Assembly (NCBI RefSeq): GCF_042654245.1
Contig: NZ_JBHSGI010000024.1
Location: forward strand, 124,001-188,000
Reading direction: 5' to 3'
Origin: Seohaeicola_A nanhaiensis
GTDB lineage: Bacteria; Pseudomonadota; Alphaproteobacteria; Rhodobacterales; Rhodobacteraceae
Length of the DNA stretch: 64,000 bases
Part shown: in pieces, positions 44,901 through 52,757 of the stretch
Numbering within the stretch: position 1 is the first letter of the stretch
How the letters are laid out: every line of letters begins with the position of its first letter
Translations under genes and position numbers: made by a program
The notes under the pieces: model-generated
What the model saw: the letters and a program-made list of their open reading frames with translations, nothing else
The model's database searches: none
What the model was told of the DNA's origin: nothing

Positions 44901-46034
44901 TCAGCCGCCGGTCAGGGTCTTGGCACTGGCCACGGGGGTCAGCGAACCGGCAATCAGCGAGATGGTCTTGCTCCACTGCGTATACGGCGCTTCGGTGACA
45001 TAGATGGTGTCGCTGTCGCGGATCACGAAGTCGCGCGCCTGGAACAGCCCGTTCGGCTGTTTCAGGTTCAGCACATAGACCATCCGCTGCGCGCCCTGCA
45101 GGTCGTTTCGGCCCAGAACCGCATTGGCGATCTCGGCCGGCTCGTTGCGGAAGATGAACACCCCGGTCGGGTCCGAGCTGTTGGCGACAAGGCCGCCCAC
45201 CTGGGCCAAAGCCTCAAGCGCCGACAGGTTCTGCGAGGTGAACGGCACCCGAGCCTGCTGGCTGGTCGCGCCAAGCGCGGTGAACGAACGGCTGTCCTCC
45301 TCGACCAGAATGCGGTCGCCAGCCCGCAGCGCAATGTCGAGGCGGGGGTTGTTGTAGAGGTCCTGGAACCAGATCTTGCCGCGCTGGTCGCCGCGGATCA
45401 CGGTGATCTGGGCGATATCCGGTTCGATGGTCACCCCGCCGGCCTTGGCCAGCATCGTCGAAAGCGTCCGCGTCGGACGCTCGATCGGATAGACGCCCTG
45501 ACCGCCGACCTTGCCTGCCAGCGACACGGTCGATCCGTCGCCTGCAACCCGGCGCACCTCCACCTGAGGATCCGGCGTCTGGTCGCGCAGCTTTTCTGTG
45601 ATCAGATCGCGCAACTGGTTGGGCGTATTGCCCGAGGCGCGCAGCCGTCCGGCGTAGGGAACAAAGATATACCCGTCGCTGTCGACCTGAACCTCCTGCA
45701 ACGGCGTGGCATTGACGCCGGTGCTGGCCAGCAGTCCGTCATCGACGTTTTCCCAGATCGTCAGCCCCAGCACGTCGCCCGGGCGGATGATGTCCGAGAT
45801 CAGCAGACCGGCCGAGATGAAATTGGAGGAAAACCCCAGCGCCGGCGCAACGGCGGTCGCGCGGGTCACCCGGTCGTTGACCTCCACCACAAAGGCATCG
45901 CCCTCACGCTGGACCGACCCGGCGAAGATCTGCTTCTTGTTCGGACCCAGCTGCGGCAGGCCGCAAGCGGCCAGGGCGCCCGCCAACGCCAAGGCCGCGA
46001 TGGGCTTCGCCCATCGTTTCTGTAGGGGATTCAC
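44901..46034 (-). CDS. Polysaccharide export lipoprotein (Wza/KpsD-like)
   Basis: A 377-residue outer-membrane polysaccharide export protein. The lipobox is LAAC in MNPLQKRWAKPIAALALAGALAACG. The periplasmic part has the Poly_export domain DIIRPGDVLGLTIWENVDDG and VDSDGYIFVPYAGRLRASGNT, and two SLBB modules (GDGSTVSLAGKVGGQGVYPI and ARVPFTSQNLSALEALAQVGG). It likely forms the outer-membrane export channel for the KpsC/S-initiated capsule. Between kpsS and kpsC on one strand; its partner ABC exporter genes are not in the window. Confidence 0.92.
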   Translation of the reverse strand: MNPLQKRWAKPIAALALAGALAACGLPQLGPNKKQIFAGSVQREGDAFVVEVNDRVTRATAVAPALGFSSNFISAGLLISDIIRPGDVLGLTIWENVDDGLLASTGVNATPLQEVQVDSDGYIFVPYAGRLRASGNTPNQLRDLITEKLRDQTPDPQVEVRRVAGDGSTVSLAGKVGGQGVYPIERPTRTLSTMLAKAGGVTIEPDIAQITVIRGDQRGKIWFQDLYNNPRLDIALRAGDRILVEEDSRSFTALGATSQQARVPFTSQNLSALEALAQVGGLVANSSDPTGVFIFRNEPAEIANAVLGRNDLQGAQRMVYVLNLKQPNGLFQARDFVIRDSDTIYVTEAPYTQWSKTISLIAGSLTPVASAKTLTGG

Positions 46035-46131
46035 TGCCCGGTCTCCTCGACCTGTTCTTGTTCTGCCTCGGGTTTTTTCTTTATCCGTAACGGAATCCGG
46101 AACAAAAAACCAGCGACCGAACCCGCCGGCT

Positions 46132-47424
46132 CTATTGAACCAGACGCAACTGTTGCCGAGGCGCCGCGGTCCCGGATTTTAATGCGTCGTACGGATCGTC
46201 GGGCGACAGGATCATGTCCACCACCAGCCGCAGCAACTGCCGGCGCCCGCCGGACGAATAGAAGCCCCCCGGAACCTGACTGGTTTCCAGCAGGAAGCGG
46301 CGGTAATCCTTGTAGGCGCGGGCATCCGGCCGGGCGGCGGCGGCGAAGAATTCAACCAGCGGCTGCTCGGAGACGAACTCGGGCTTGTCATAGACCGCCC
46401 GCCCGAACACCTTGAGCGGTATGCCCCGCCACAGCACCTGCTGCCCGGCGGTCGAATTCACCGTCACCGCGCTGCGCGCCTCGTTCAGCAACTCGGCCAG
46501 CTTGCCCCCCCGCACGTAGTGGACCCGCCCGGTCAGGCCATGGGCGGCCGCCAGTCGGGCGACCTCGCGGCGCAGCGGCACTTGCCCGGATTCCAGCGGA
46601 TGGGCCTTGATCACCAGATGATGATGCCCCGGCGCGCCTGCGGCGAACCCCTCGATGATCTCCGCCAGGAATTCGGTCATCGTCGAAAACGGCGAATGCG
46701 CCTGGAAGGCGCTGTCCTGCTCCAGTTGCAACAGCGCCAGATGATAGGGAAATCCCCCGGACCGGATTCGCCATGTGGCAATGCGCCGGTCGATGGTATG
46801 GACCGGCATCAGCAGCAGGCGCTTGAGATAGAGCTGGAATTCGCGGGCGACGGGCAGGGTGCGATGCGGCCGAAAGTGGCGATAGCCGCGATTGGCGAAC
46901 ATCACGAACCAGTGGTAGAGCGCGCCGTAGAACACATGCTGGCGCATGTCGCCCCAATGCGCAGGCGGCAGCGGCGCTTCCAGATCCGACCGGTCCAGCG
47001 CCTCCTGCATCTCGGCCACGCTCATGTCCATGAGGCGCGAATGCCCGTTGGATCCGCCGCGTTCGTAGGTGACCCAATAGGGCCGCATGTAGCCTTCTTC
47101 GAAGACATGCACCCGCAGGCCCAGCGCGCGGGCACGCTCGATTGCCGCCTGATGCACGGGCCGGGTGTCGCCATAGAGAAGGATATCCGTGACGCCACGC
47201 TCGGCGACGATCTGCGCGAATTGGTCCGACCAGTCCTCGATCCTTCCGCGATACGGCAGGTAACTCGCCTTCTCGCGCCAGAACACCGCGTCGCCCGCGT
47301 TGAAGCCAACCCGCCATGTGACACATCCCGCCGCGCGCAGCATCCGGCCCAGGGACCCGAAGAAGGGGCCATGCGGGCCTTGCAGGAACAGAAAGACCCT
47401 TGGCTCGGGCCGGGCGGAACGCAT
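46132..47424 (-). CDS. kpsS: Capsular polysaccharide biosynthesis protein KpsS (Kdo transferase)
   Basis: A 430-residue protein of the KpsS family, which adds the first Kdo to lyso-phosphatidylglycerol. Landmarks: FLFLQGPHGPFFGSLGRMLRAAGCVTWRVGFNAGD at the N-terminus, DILLYGDTRPVHQAAIERAR, HVFEEGYMRPYWVTYERGGSNGHS, HHHLVIKAHPLESGQ and AVTVNSTAGQQVLWRGIPLKVFG. The order of kpsS, export lipoprotein and kpsC on one strand fits a group 2 capsule. First gene of the island; its upstream region carries two adjacent palindromes shared with ribE. Confidence 0.93.
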   Translation of the reverse strand: MRSARPEPRVFLFLQGPHGPFFGSLGRMLRAAGCVTWRVGFNAGDAVFWREKASYLPYRGRIEDWSDQFAQIVAERGVTDILLYGDTRPVHQAAIERARALGLRVHVFEEGYMRPYWVTYERGGSNGHSRLMDMSVAEMQEALDRSDLEAPLPPAHWGDMRQHVFYGALYHWFVMFANRGYRHFRPHRTLPVAREFQLYLKRLLLMPVHTIDRRIATWRIRSGGFPYHLALLQLEQDSAFQAHSPFSTMTEFLAEIIEGFAAGAPGHHHLVIKAHPLESGQVPLRREVARLAAAHGLTGRVHYVRGGKLAELLNEARSAVTVNSTAGQQVLWRGIPLKVFGRAVYDKPEFVSEQPLVEFFAAAARPDARAYKDYRRFLLETSQVPGGFYSSGGRRQLLRLVVDMILSPDDPYDALKSGTAAPRQQLRLVQ

Positions 47425-47487
47425 CGCAAAACCTTGCTGCTGACTTGACCGGGAAGAAATGCAGGCCGTTCAGGCAAATTTATGGCC

Positions 47488-47516
47488 CGGATATGATATC
47501 CGCGCAATATATTGCG
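47488..47516. promoter_or_regulatory. Two adjacent palindromes in the kpsS-ribE divergent region
   Basis: CGGATATGATATCCG (47488-47502) and CGCAATATATTGCG (47503-47516) are perfect inverted repeats that abut. They lie about 64 bases before the kpsS start and 74 before the ribE start, in the AT-richest part of the gap. Position suggests operators or overlapping promoters for one or both genes. Confidence 0.6.
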
Positions 47517-47589
47517 GCCCGGTTTAAACTTGGCTTGCCCAGGTCGGGCGCCGGGTCTAGGTCGAAGGCAACTGGAAAGGAAAGGTCCT

Positions 47590-48177
47590 ATGTTCACGGG
47601 CATCATCACCGACATCGGTAGCATCAGGGACATCCGGCAGGCCGGCGACATGACCGCGCGCATCGCCACCGCCTATGACACGGCGCGGATCGACATCGGT
47701 GCGTCGATCGCCTCGGATGGCGTCTGCCTGACGGTGACGGCGCTGGGCGAAGATTGGTACGAGGTGCAGATCAGCGCCGAAACCCTGTCCAAGACCAACC
47801 TTGGCGCCTGGACACCCGGCCGCCGCGTGAACCTGGAACGCGCCCTGAGGGTGGGAGACGAACTTGGCGGCCACATCGTCTCGGGCCATGTCGACGGCGT
47901 GGCCGAAGTGGTGGCGATGACCCGCGAAGGCGACAGCACCCGAGTCACGCTGCGCGCGCCCAAGGCTTTGTCGCGCTTCGTCGCGCCCAAGGGCTCGGTG
48001 GCGCTGAATGGCACGTCGCTGACCGTGAACGAGGTGGATGGCGATACCTTCGGGATCAACCTCATCCCCCATACGCAAGAGGTGACCACCTGGGGCGAGG
48101 TCAAACCGGGTGATCGGGTGAACATCGAGATTGACACTCTGGCGCGCTATGTCGCGCGCCTGGCGGAGACTGTGTGA
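47590..48177 (+). CDS. ribE: Riboflavin synthase alpha subunit
   Basis: A 195-residue riboflavin synthase, which dismutates two lumazine molecules. It begins with the classical MFTGIITDIGSI and has two homologous barrels (GVCLTVTALGEDWYEVQISAETLSKTNLG and GTSLTVNEVDGDTFGINLIPHTQEVTTWGEVKPGDRVNIEIDTLARYVAR), plus GDELGGHIVSGHVDGV. The RBS GAAAGGAAAGG precedes the ATG. It opens the second half of the riboflavin operon. Its stop shares TGATG with the next gene. Confidence 0.97.
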   Translation: MFTGIITDIGSIRDIRQAGDMTARIATAYDTARIDIGASIASDGVCLTVTALGEDWYEVQISAETLSKTNLGAWTPGRRVNLERALRVGDELGGHIVSGHVDGVAEVVAMTREGDSTRVTLRAPKALSRFVAPKGSVALNGTSLTVNEVDGDTFGINLIPHTQEVTTWGEVKPGDRVNIEIDTLARYVARLAETV

Positions 48178-48749
48178 TGGCAGGAATCGGACACAACAAC
48201 GGCCCGACGATGGAAAAGGGCCAGGCCATGCGCGCCTACCAGTGGCGCAAGGCGCAAGAGGCGCTGATGCCCAAGGCGCTGCCCCTGATGGTGGTCAAGA
48301 TGCGAGTCAAGCGCGCCGCCGAACTCGGCATGGATTACAAGACCTACGCCAGCATCCGGCAGTATTCGGGCAGCGACATCCTTGGACTGCTCTTCTCGTC
48401 CAACGCTCTGCGCATCATCGGCAACGGCGCCCGGATGCCCGAGGCCGAACACCGCGTGCTGGCTCAGGTCAAGTCTGCCCGCAAGCTGTCGCTGGTCCAT
48501 CTGCCCAACCGTCCCGAGGCGGTCGCGCTGATGAACCCGGTGCTCGACGCCACCGCCGCGGCCCCGCGCTTTACCGACAGCTGGAGCCAGACGCGCGACC
48601 GGCTGGAAGGCTTCATCCGTGCGCAGGCCCTCCCGGGAGGGCGCGTGGTCATCATCGGCGACGCCCCGCTCGAGGCCGAATGGGTCGCCGCCGCCCGCGC
48701 CGCCGGCTATCTGCCGTCCGAACGCTACTTCACCCACCAGTCCGCCTGA
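48177..48749 (+). CDS. GHNNGP-motif protein of unknown function in the riboflavin operon
   Basis: A 190-residue soluble protein starting MAGIGHNNGPTMEKGQAMRAYQWRKAQE. The N-terminal IGHNNGP motif is a recurring tag of unexplained alphaproteobacterial and phage-related proteins. Next comes a basic helical domain (PKALPLMVVKMRVKRAAELGMDYKTYASIRQYSGSDILGLLFSSNALRI), then a C-terminal nucleotide-hydrolase-like or amidase-like part (VHLPNRPEAVALMNPVLDATAAAP, GGRVVIIGDAPLEAEWVAAARAAGYLPSERYF). ATG overlaps the ribE stop. No function is known to me. Confidence 0.8.
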   Translation: MAGIGHNNGPTMEKGQAMRAYQWRKAQEALMPKALPLMVVKMRVKRAAELGMDYKTYASIRQYSGSDILGLLFSSNALRIIGNGARMPEAEHRVLAQVKSARKLSLVHLPNRPEAVALMNPVLDATAAAPRFTDSWSQTRDRLEGFIRAQALPGGRVVIIGDAPLEAEWVAAARAAGYLPSERYFTHQSA

Positions 48750-48765
48750 GCCCCCGGGGCGGCGA

Positions 48766-48827
48766 GGGGGCTCTGCCCCCGCCGCGCCTGCGGCGCGCCT
48801 CCCCGAGATATTTGAAAACCAGAGAAG
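48766..48827 (+). repeat. Dispersed intergenic element, copy D
   Basis: GGGGGCTCTGCCCCC (48766-48780), then the inverted repeat GCGCCTGCGGCGC, then CTCCCCGAGATATTTGAAAA and CCAGAGAAG to 48827. It has the same two-hairpin-plus-core build as copy B. It lies between the GHNNGP gene and ribB, in the middle of the riboflavin operon. Confidence 0.75.
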
Positions 48828-48929
48828 CACAGACAGCGCGACGCGAGGTTGCCGGCGCTGCCCTCTGGCCTTTGGCGCGCGGCTGGTCTATCTGCCCGGA
48901 AGCCCGAGACAGAACACATAGGCCACCCC

Positions 48930-50051
48930 ATGAGCTTTGAGACCCCCGGACCCGTCGAGGCCGGCTTGCGCGGCGCGATCAGCCCGATCGAGGAGATCAT
49001 CGCCGAGGCGCGCAAGGGCCGGATGTATATTCTGGTCGATCACGAGGACCGCGAGAACGAGGGCGATCTCTGCATCGCTGCCGAATTCGCCGACGCTGCA
49101 GCGATCAATTTCATGGCCACCCACGGGCGCGGCCTGATCTGCCTGCCGATGACCGCCGAACGGATCGATCGGCTGGGTCTGCCGATGATGGCGGTCAACA
49201 ACTCGTCCCGCCACGAAACCGCCTTCACCGTCTCGATCGAGGCGCGCGAGGGCGTGTCCACCGGCATTTCCGCCGCCGACCGCGCGCTGACCGTCAAGAC
49301 CGCGATCAACGAGCAGAACACCATGGCCTCGCTCGCCACTCCCGGCCACGTCTTCCCGCTGCGGGCGAAGCGTGGTGGCGTGCTGGTCCGCGCCGGCCAT
49401 ACCGAGGCGGTGGTCGACATCTCGCGTCTGGCAGGTCTCAACCCCGCCGGTGTGATCTGCGAGATCATGAAGGACGACGGCACCATGGCCCGGCTCCCCG
49501 ACCTGGTGGAGTTCGCGCAGGTGCACGGCCTCAAGATCGGCACCATCTCCGACCTGATCGCCTACCGCTCGCGCAATGACAACCTGGTCGACGAGACCGG
49601 ACGCAGCATGGTCGAATCCGAATTCGGCGGCTCCTGGGAGATGCGAATCTTCACCGACCAGACCCACGGGATCGAACACGTCGTGCTGATCAAGGGCGAC
49701 ATCACCACGCCCGAACCCGTTCTGACCCGTACCCATGCGCTGCACGAAGCCTCGGACGTGCTGGGCCTCGGGCCGAAGTCGGCCCGCCAGCTGCCGCGCG
49801 CTATGGAGATCGTCGCGGCCGAGGGGCGCGGCATCGTCTGCCTGTTCCGCCAGCCGCGCAACGCGCTTTACGCGAGCGAGGATGAGGGGCCGCGCACCAT
49901 CAAGCAGACGGGACTTGGCGCTCAGATCCTCTCGGGTCTCGGTCTGCGCGAACTGATCCTGCTGACCGACGCGCCGCAGGTGCGCTATCTTGGACTTGAG
50001 GCTTATGGGCTGACCATCGTCGGGACCCGGCCGATCCTGGGGGAGGGCTGA
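48930..50051 (+). CDS. ribB: 3,4-dihydroxy-2-butanone 4-phosphate synthase with degenerate RibA domain (RibBX-like)
   Basis: A 373-residue protein. The N-terminal DHBP synthase domain is complete: DHEDRENEGDLCIAAEFA, NFMATHGRGLICLPMT, STGISAADRALTVK, PGHVFPLRAKRGGVLVRAGHTEAVVD. It makes the four-carbon precursor of lumazine from ribulose-5-phosphate. The C-terminal part (from about 205) follows the GTP cyclohydrolase II fold but has RTHALHEASDVLGLGPKSAR where the zinc Cys triad (RVHSECLTGDVFGSLRCDCG in active enzymes) should be, so that activity is lost. This is the RibBX type known in Proteobacteria; a true RibA must lie elsewhere. Next to ribH with a two-base gap. Confidence 0.93.
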   Translation: MSFETPGPVEAGLRGAISPIEEIIAEARKGRMYILVDHEDRENEGDLCIAAEFADAAAINFMATHGRGLICLPMTAERIDRLGLPMMAVNNSSRHETAFTVSIEAREGVSTGISAADRALTVKTAINEQNTMASLATPGHVFPLRAKRGGVLVRAGHTEAVVDISRLAGLNPAGVICEIMKDDGTMARLPDLVEFAQVHGLKIGTISDLIAYRSRNDNLVDETGRSMVESEFGGSWEMRIFTDQTHGIEHVVLIKGDITTPEPVLTRTHALHEASDVLGLGPKSARQLPRAMEIVAAEGRGIVCLFRQPRNALYASEDEGPRTIKQTGLGAQILSGLGLRELILLTDAPQVRYLGLEAYGLTIVGTRPILGEG

Positions 50052-50053
50052 TC

Positions 50054-50590
50054 ATGGCCGCGAACGAAACCCACACCATCCTGGCCCGCCCGGTCTTCGA
50101 TGCGCCGGTCAAGCTGCTGATCGTGGTTGCACCCTATTACAAGGATATCGCCGACCAGCTGGTCGCCGGAGCCAAGGCCGAGATCGAGGCTGCGGGCGGC
50201 ACCTGGGATCTGGTCGAAGTACCCGGCGCACTCGAAGTGCCCACCGCCATCGCCATTTCGGACCGCCTGTCGAACTTCGACGGCTACGTCGCGCTCGGCT
50301 GCGTGATCCGGGGCGAGACCACGCATTACGACACCGTCTGCAACGACTCGAGCCGCGCGCTTCAACTGATGGGCCTTCAGGGCCTTTGCATCGGCAACGG
50401 CATCCTGACCGTCGAAAACCGCGATCAGGCCGTGGTGCGCGCCGATCACACCGGCCAGAACAAGGGCGGCGGCGCTGCGGCGGCCGCGCTGCACCTGATC
50501 GCGCTGACCCGCAAGTGGGGCGGCAAGCCGCGTGACATGGGCTTCCGTCCGTCGGAGGACTACCGCATCGCCGACGGAGGTCTGGCATGA
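50054..50590 (+). CDS. ribH: 6,7-dimethyl-8-ribityllumazine synthase
   Basis: A 178-residue lumazine synthase, joining the pyrimidine and the four-carbon unit. Motifs: EVPGALEVPTAIAI, YVALGCVIRGETTHYDTVCNDSSRAL (with the catalytic His), GNGILTVENRDQAVVRAD and GQNKGGGAAAAALHLIALTRKWG. The N-terminal extension MAANETHTILARPVFDAPVK is somewhat longer than in E. coli. ATGA overlap with nusB. Confidence 0.97.
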   Translation: MAANETHTILARPVFDAPVKLLIVVAPYYKDIADQLVAGAKAEIEAAGGTWDLVEVPGALEVPTAIAISDRLSNFDGYVALGCVIRGETTHYDTVCNDSSRALQLMGLQGLCIGNGILTVENRDQAVVRADHTGQNKGGGAAAAALHLIALTRKWGGKPRDMGFRPSEDYRIADGGLA

Positions 50591-51063
50591 GTGCGGCCGA
50601 ACCTTCGGGCAACCAGAAGCGCAAGATGAAATCAGCGGCCCGGCTCTATGCCGTTCAGGCGCTGTTCCAGATGGAGCAGTCTGGCCAGTCCTCACGTCAG
50701 ATCGTCGCCGAATTCCTGGATCACCGCTTCGGTGCGACTTACGATGGTGACGAGATGATCGAGGGCGACCCCGATCTGTTCAAGACTCTGATCGAGGATG
50801 CGGTCAACTATCAGGCCAAGATCGACCAGATGACCGACCGCGCGCTGGTCGCGAAATGGCCGATCGCCCGGATCGACCCCACCCTGCGCGGCCTTTTCCG
50901 CGCTGCCGGCGCCGAACTGGTGGGTAAGGAAACCCCGCCCAAGGTGGTGATCAACGAATATGTCGATGTGGCCCGCGCGTTTTTTCCCGAAGGCAACGAG
51001 GTTCGGTTCGTGAACGCCGTGCTCGACCACATGGCCCGGGAGGCCCGGCCGGCGTCATTCTGA
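50587..51063 (+). CDS. nusB: Transcription antitermination factor NusB
   Basis: A 158-residue RNA-binding factor that joins NusE (S10) at boxA in rRNA antitermination. AARLYAVQALFQMEQSGQSSRQIVAEF is the family N-terminus and RIDPTLRGLFRAAGAELVGKETPPKVVINEYVDVARAFFPEGNEVRFVNAVLDHMAR the C-terminal block. ribH-nusB coupling by overlapping ATGA is the common proteobacterial arrangement. Last gene of the riboflavin operon. Confidence 0.96.
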   Translation: MSAAEPSGNQKRKMKSAARLYAVQALFQMEQSGQSSRQIVAEFLDHRFGATYDGDEMIEGDPDLFKTLIEDAVNYQAKIDQMTDRALVAKWPIARIDPTLRGLFRAAGAELVGKETPPKVVINEYVDVARAFFPEGNEVRFVNAVLDHMAREARPASF

Positions 51064-51157
51064 CACTTTCAGCACCACCATATGGCGACTTGTGTGTGAC
51101 TTTTATACCCTTTAGGTTGTATTTCATCCTTGGATTTAAAAGATAAAGCCAGTAGTC

Positions 51158-52747
51158 ATGCTGAAATCGGTAAATATATCGGAACCCCATATTTTGCGGG
51201 CACTGGACGCGGCTGACCCTGGCCTGGCGCAGGCTCGGCTTGATGCCATAGAGGAGCTGAACCCGCGCCGGCGTGCGGTGTTGCAGGCCCTCATTCTCGA
51301 ACTGCAGGGAAAATCCGACGAGGCGGAAGCCCTGACAAGGCCACACGCCAAGGTCATGAAGACAAGTTTCTGGCACAACGCCCTTGCGCGGGTTCGTCTG
51401 GCAACCGGCGATCCTGACGCGGCCTTGGCCGAACTGGACAAGGCCGCCGACGAAGAGCCCAGGCCAGCTGATCTGCGCACCAGGATCTCTGCACATTCGG
51501 CAAAGGGTGATGTCGCGGCAACGCTTGCGGCGCTGGACAGGGCCAAGGCCGCCTTTCCGGACAAGGTGCCGCTTTCCTTTGGGGTTAACGTGCTGACGCG
51601 CGCAGGTGCGCTGGATCGGGCCGCCGCCCTCATAGAGACTGAAGCCACCGCCGGGGGCCGGCCATCAAAGGCTGTTCTAGAGACCTTTGTCCGGGCCTGC
51701 CTCCTTCAGGGTGAAGCAGAAATTCTGGCCAGGCATATCCCCATGCTGACGCGCGTGTTCGAGCGGGATTTCGTGCTGACGCCAACGGCGTTGCAGAGCG
51801 ATACGCCGCAGGAATGGACAACAATCGTGACGACGCTATTGGTGGTCGTCGATCGCCGGAGGGATGGCTTGATGGCCTATCGCCTGGCAAACCACCTGCT
51901 GAAGCTGGGCGACGAAGAGGCCGGTGGGCGCATGATCGAGCGCTACCGCGCCTTCGAAGCGGAAAGGCCGGTACTCGACGGTCCGGCGCACGCAGAGCTG
52001 ACGCCGGATCGGTCGTGCCTCGAGAAGATTGCCGCCTGGATCGGGATTCCTGACGCCGAACGCTCCGCCTGGATCGACCACGCGGGACGTATTGCGCCGT
52101 CTCTGGCGCTGCAGGATTATCTGACCCTGGCCGATCCCGCCGGTTTGGACAACCTGCAGGCTATGATGCAACCGGCCGAACTCGACCCGTTGCGCAATCT
52201 TGTCCAGGCGGGAAAGCCCGCGATTGTCGCGATGACACACGCCGGTCTGCTGACAGCCACGATTGGCTATTACGAGCGCGAAGGGATTCCAGTCTGGTTG
52301 CTGGGCGGCGTTCCGGTGATGCGCCATCTGATTCCTGGCGGCTACAATCTGAACCTGATTTCCGTTCGGGAGCCGCCGACGCGCTCCCTTCGGCGACTCC
52401 TGCAACAACTGAACGACGGTCGTCTCGTGGGCACGACAGCCGACGGGACGCGCGGTCGGATGTCGGCTCCCATCCACCATCACGGCGCTGTCTTCCAGTT
52501 GGCGAACGGCATTCCGCATATGGTCCACAGCCGCGACCTGCCGGTCTTCTGGATGGCCGCCCACTGGCGTGACGGTAAGGTGTTCTGCGATTTCAAACCC
52601 GCTCCGAGGCCAGAGACGGATGAAAGCCTGGCTTCGTACAGCGAACGATGGTTCGTCTTCGTGCTCGATCAGATCCGCGAACTGTGCCGAGCCGATCTGC
52701 GCAACATTCCGTTTAGCGGTTCCCTGTTTCGCCAAGCCTTCGGCTGA
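51158..52747 (+). CDS. TPR-like protein with an acyltransferase-like C-terminal domain
   Basis: A 529-residue protein of unknown function. The N-terminal half (to about residue 290) is made of helical TPR-like pairs (LARVRLATGDPDAALAELDKAADEEPRPADLRTRIS, RLANHLLKLGDEEAGGRMIERYRAF). The C-terminal half (about 320-529) has the layout of LpxL/HtrB-type acyltransferases: AGKPAIVAMTHAGLLTATIGYYEREGIPVWLLGG, SLRRLLQQLNDGRLVGTTADGT, GAVFQLANGIPHMVHSRDLPVFWMAAHW. The HX4(D/E) catalytic pair is not preserved (HAGLLT), so activity is uncertain. The 94-base upstream gap is unusually AT-rich. It follows the capsule/riboflavin region and may be linked to lipid or capsule biology. Confidence 0.65.
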   Translation: MLKSVNISEPHILRALDAADPGLAQARLDAIEELNPRRRAVLQALILELQGKSDEAEALTRPHAKVMKTSFWHNALARVRLATGDPDAALAELDKAADEEPRPADLRTRISAHSAKGDVAATLAALDRAKAAFPDKVPLSFGVNVLTRAGALDRAAALIETEATAGGRPSKAVLETFVRACLLQGEAEILARHIPMLTRVFERDFVLTPTALQSDTPQEWTTIVTTLLVVVDRRRDGLMAYRLANHLLKLGDEEAGGRMIERYRAFEAERPVLDGPAHAELTPDRSCLEKIAAWIGIPDAERSAWIDHAGRIAPSLALQDYLTLADPAGLDNLQAMMQPAELDPLRNLVQAGKPAIVAMTHAGLLTATIGYYEREGIPVWLLGGVPVMRHLIPGGYNLNLISVREPPTRSLRRLLQQLNDGRLVGTTADGTRGRMSAPIHHHGAVFQLANGIPHMVHSRDLPVFWMAAHWRDGKVFCDFKPAPRPETDESLASYSERWFVFVLDQIRELCRADLRNIPFSGSLFRQAFG

Positions 52748-52757
52748 GCCGCGCCGC

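Noticed and set aside
48750..48929. FMN riboswitch before ribB
   Set aside because: The gap holds repeat copy D and short spacer; the conserved RFN element motifs were not found.
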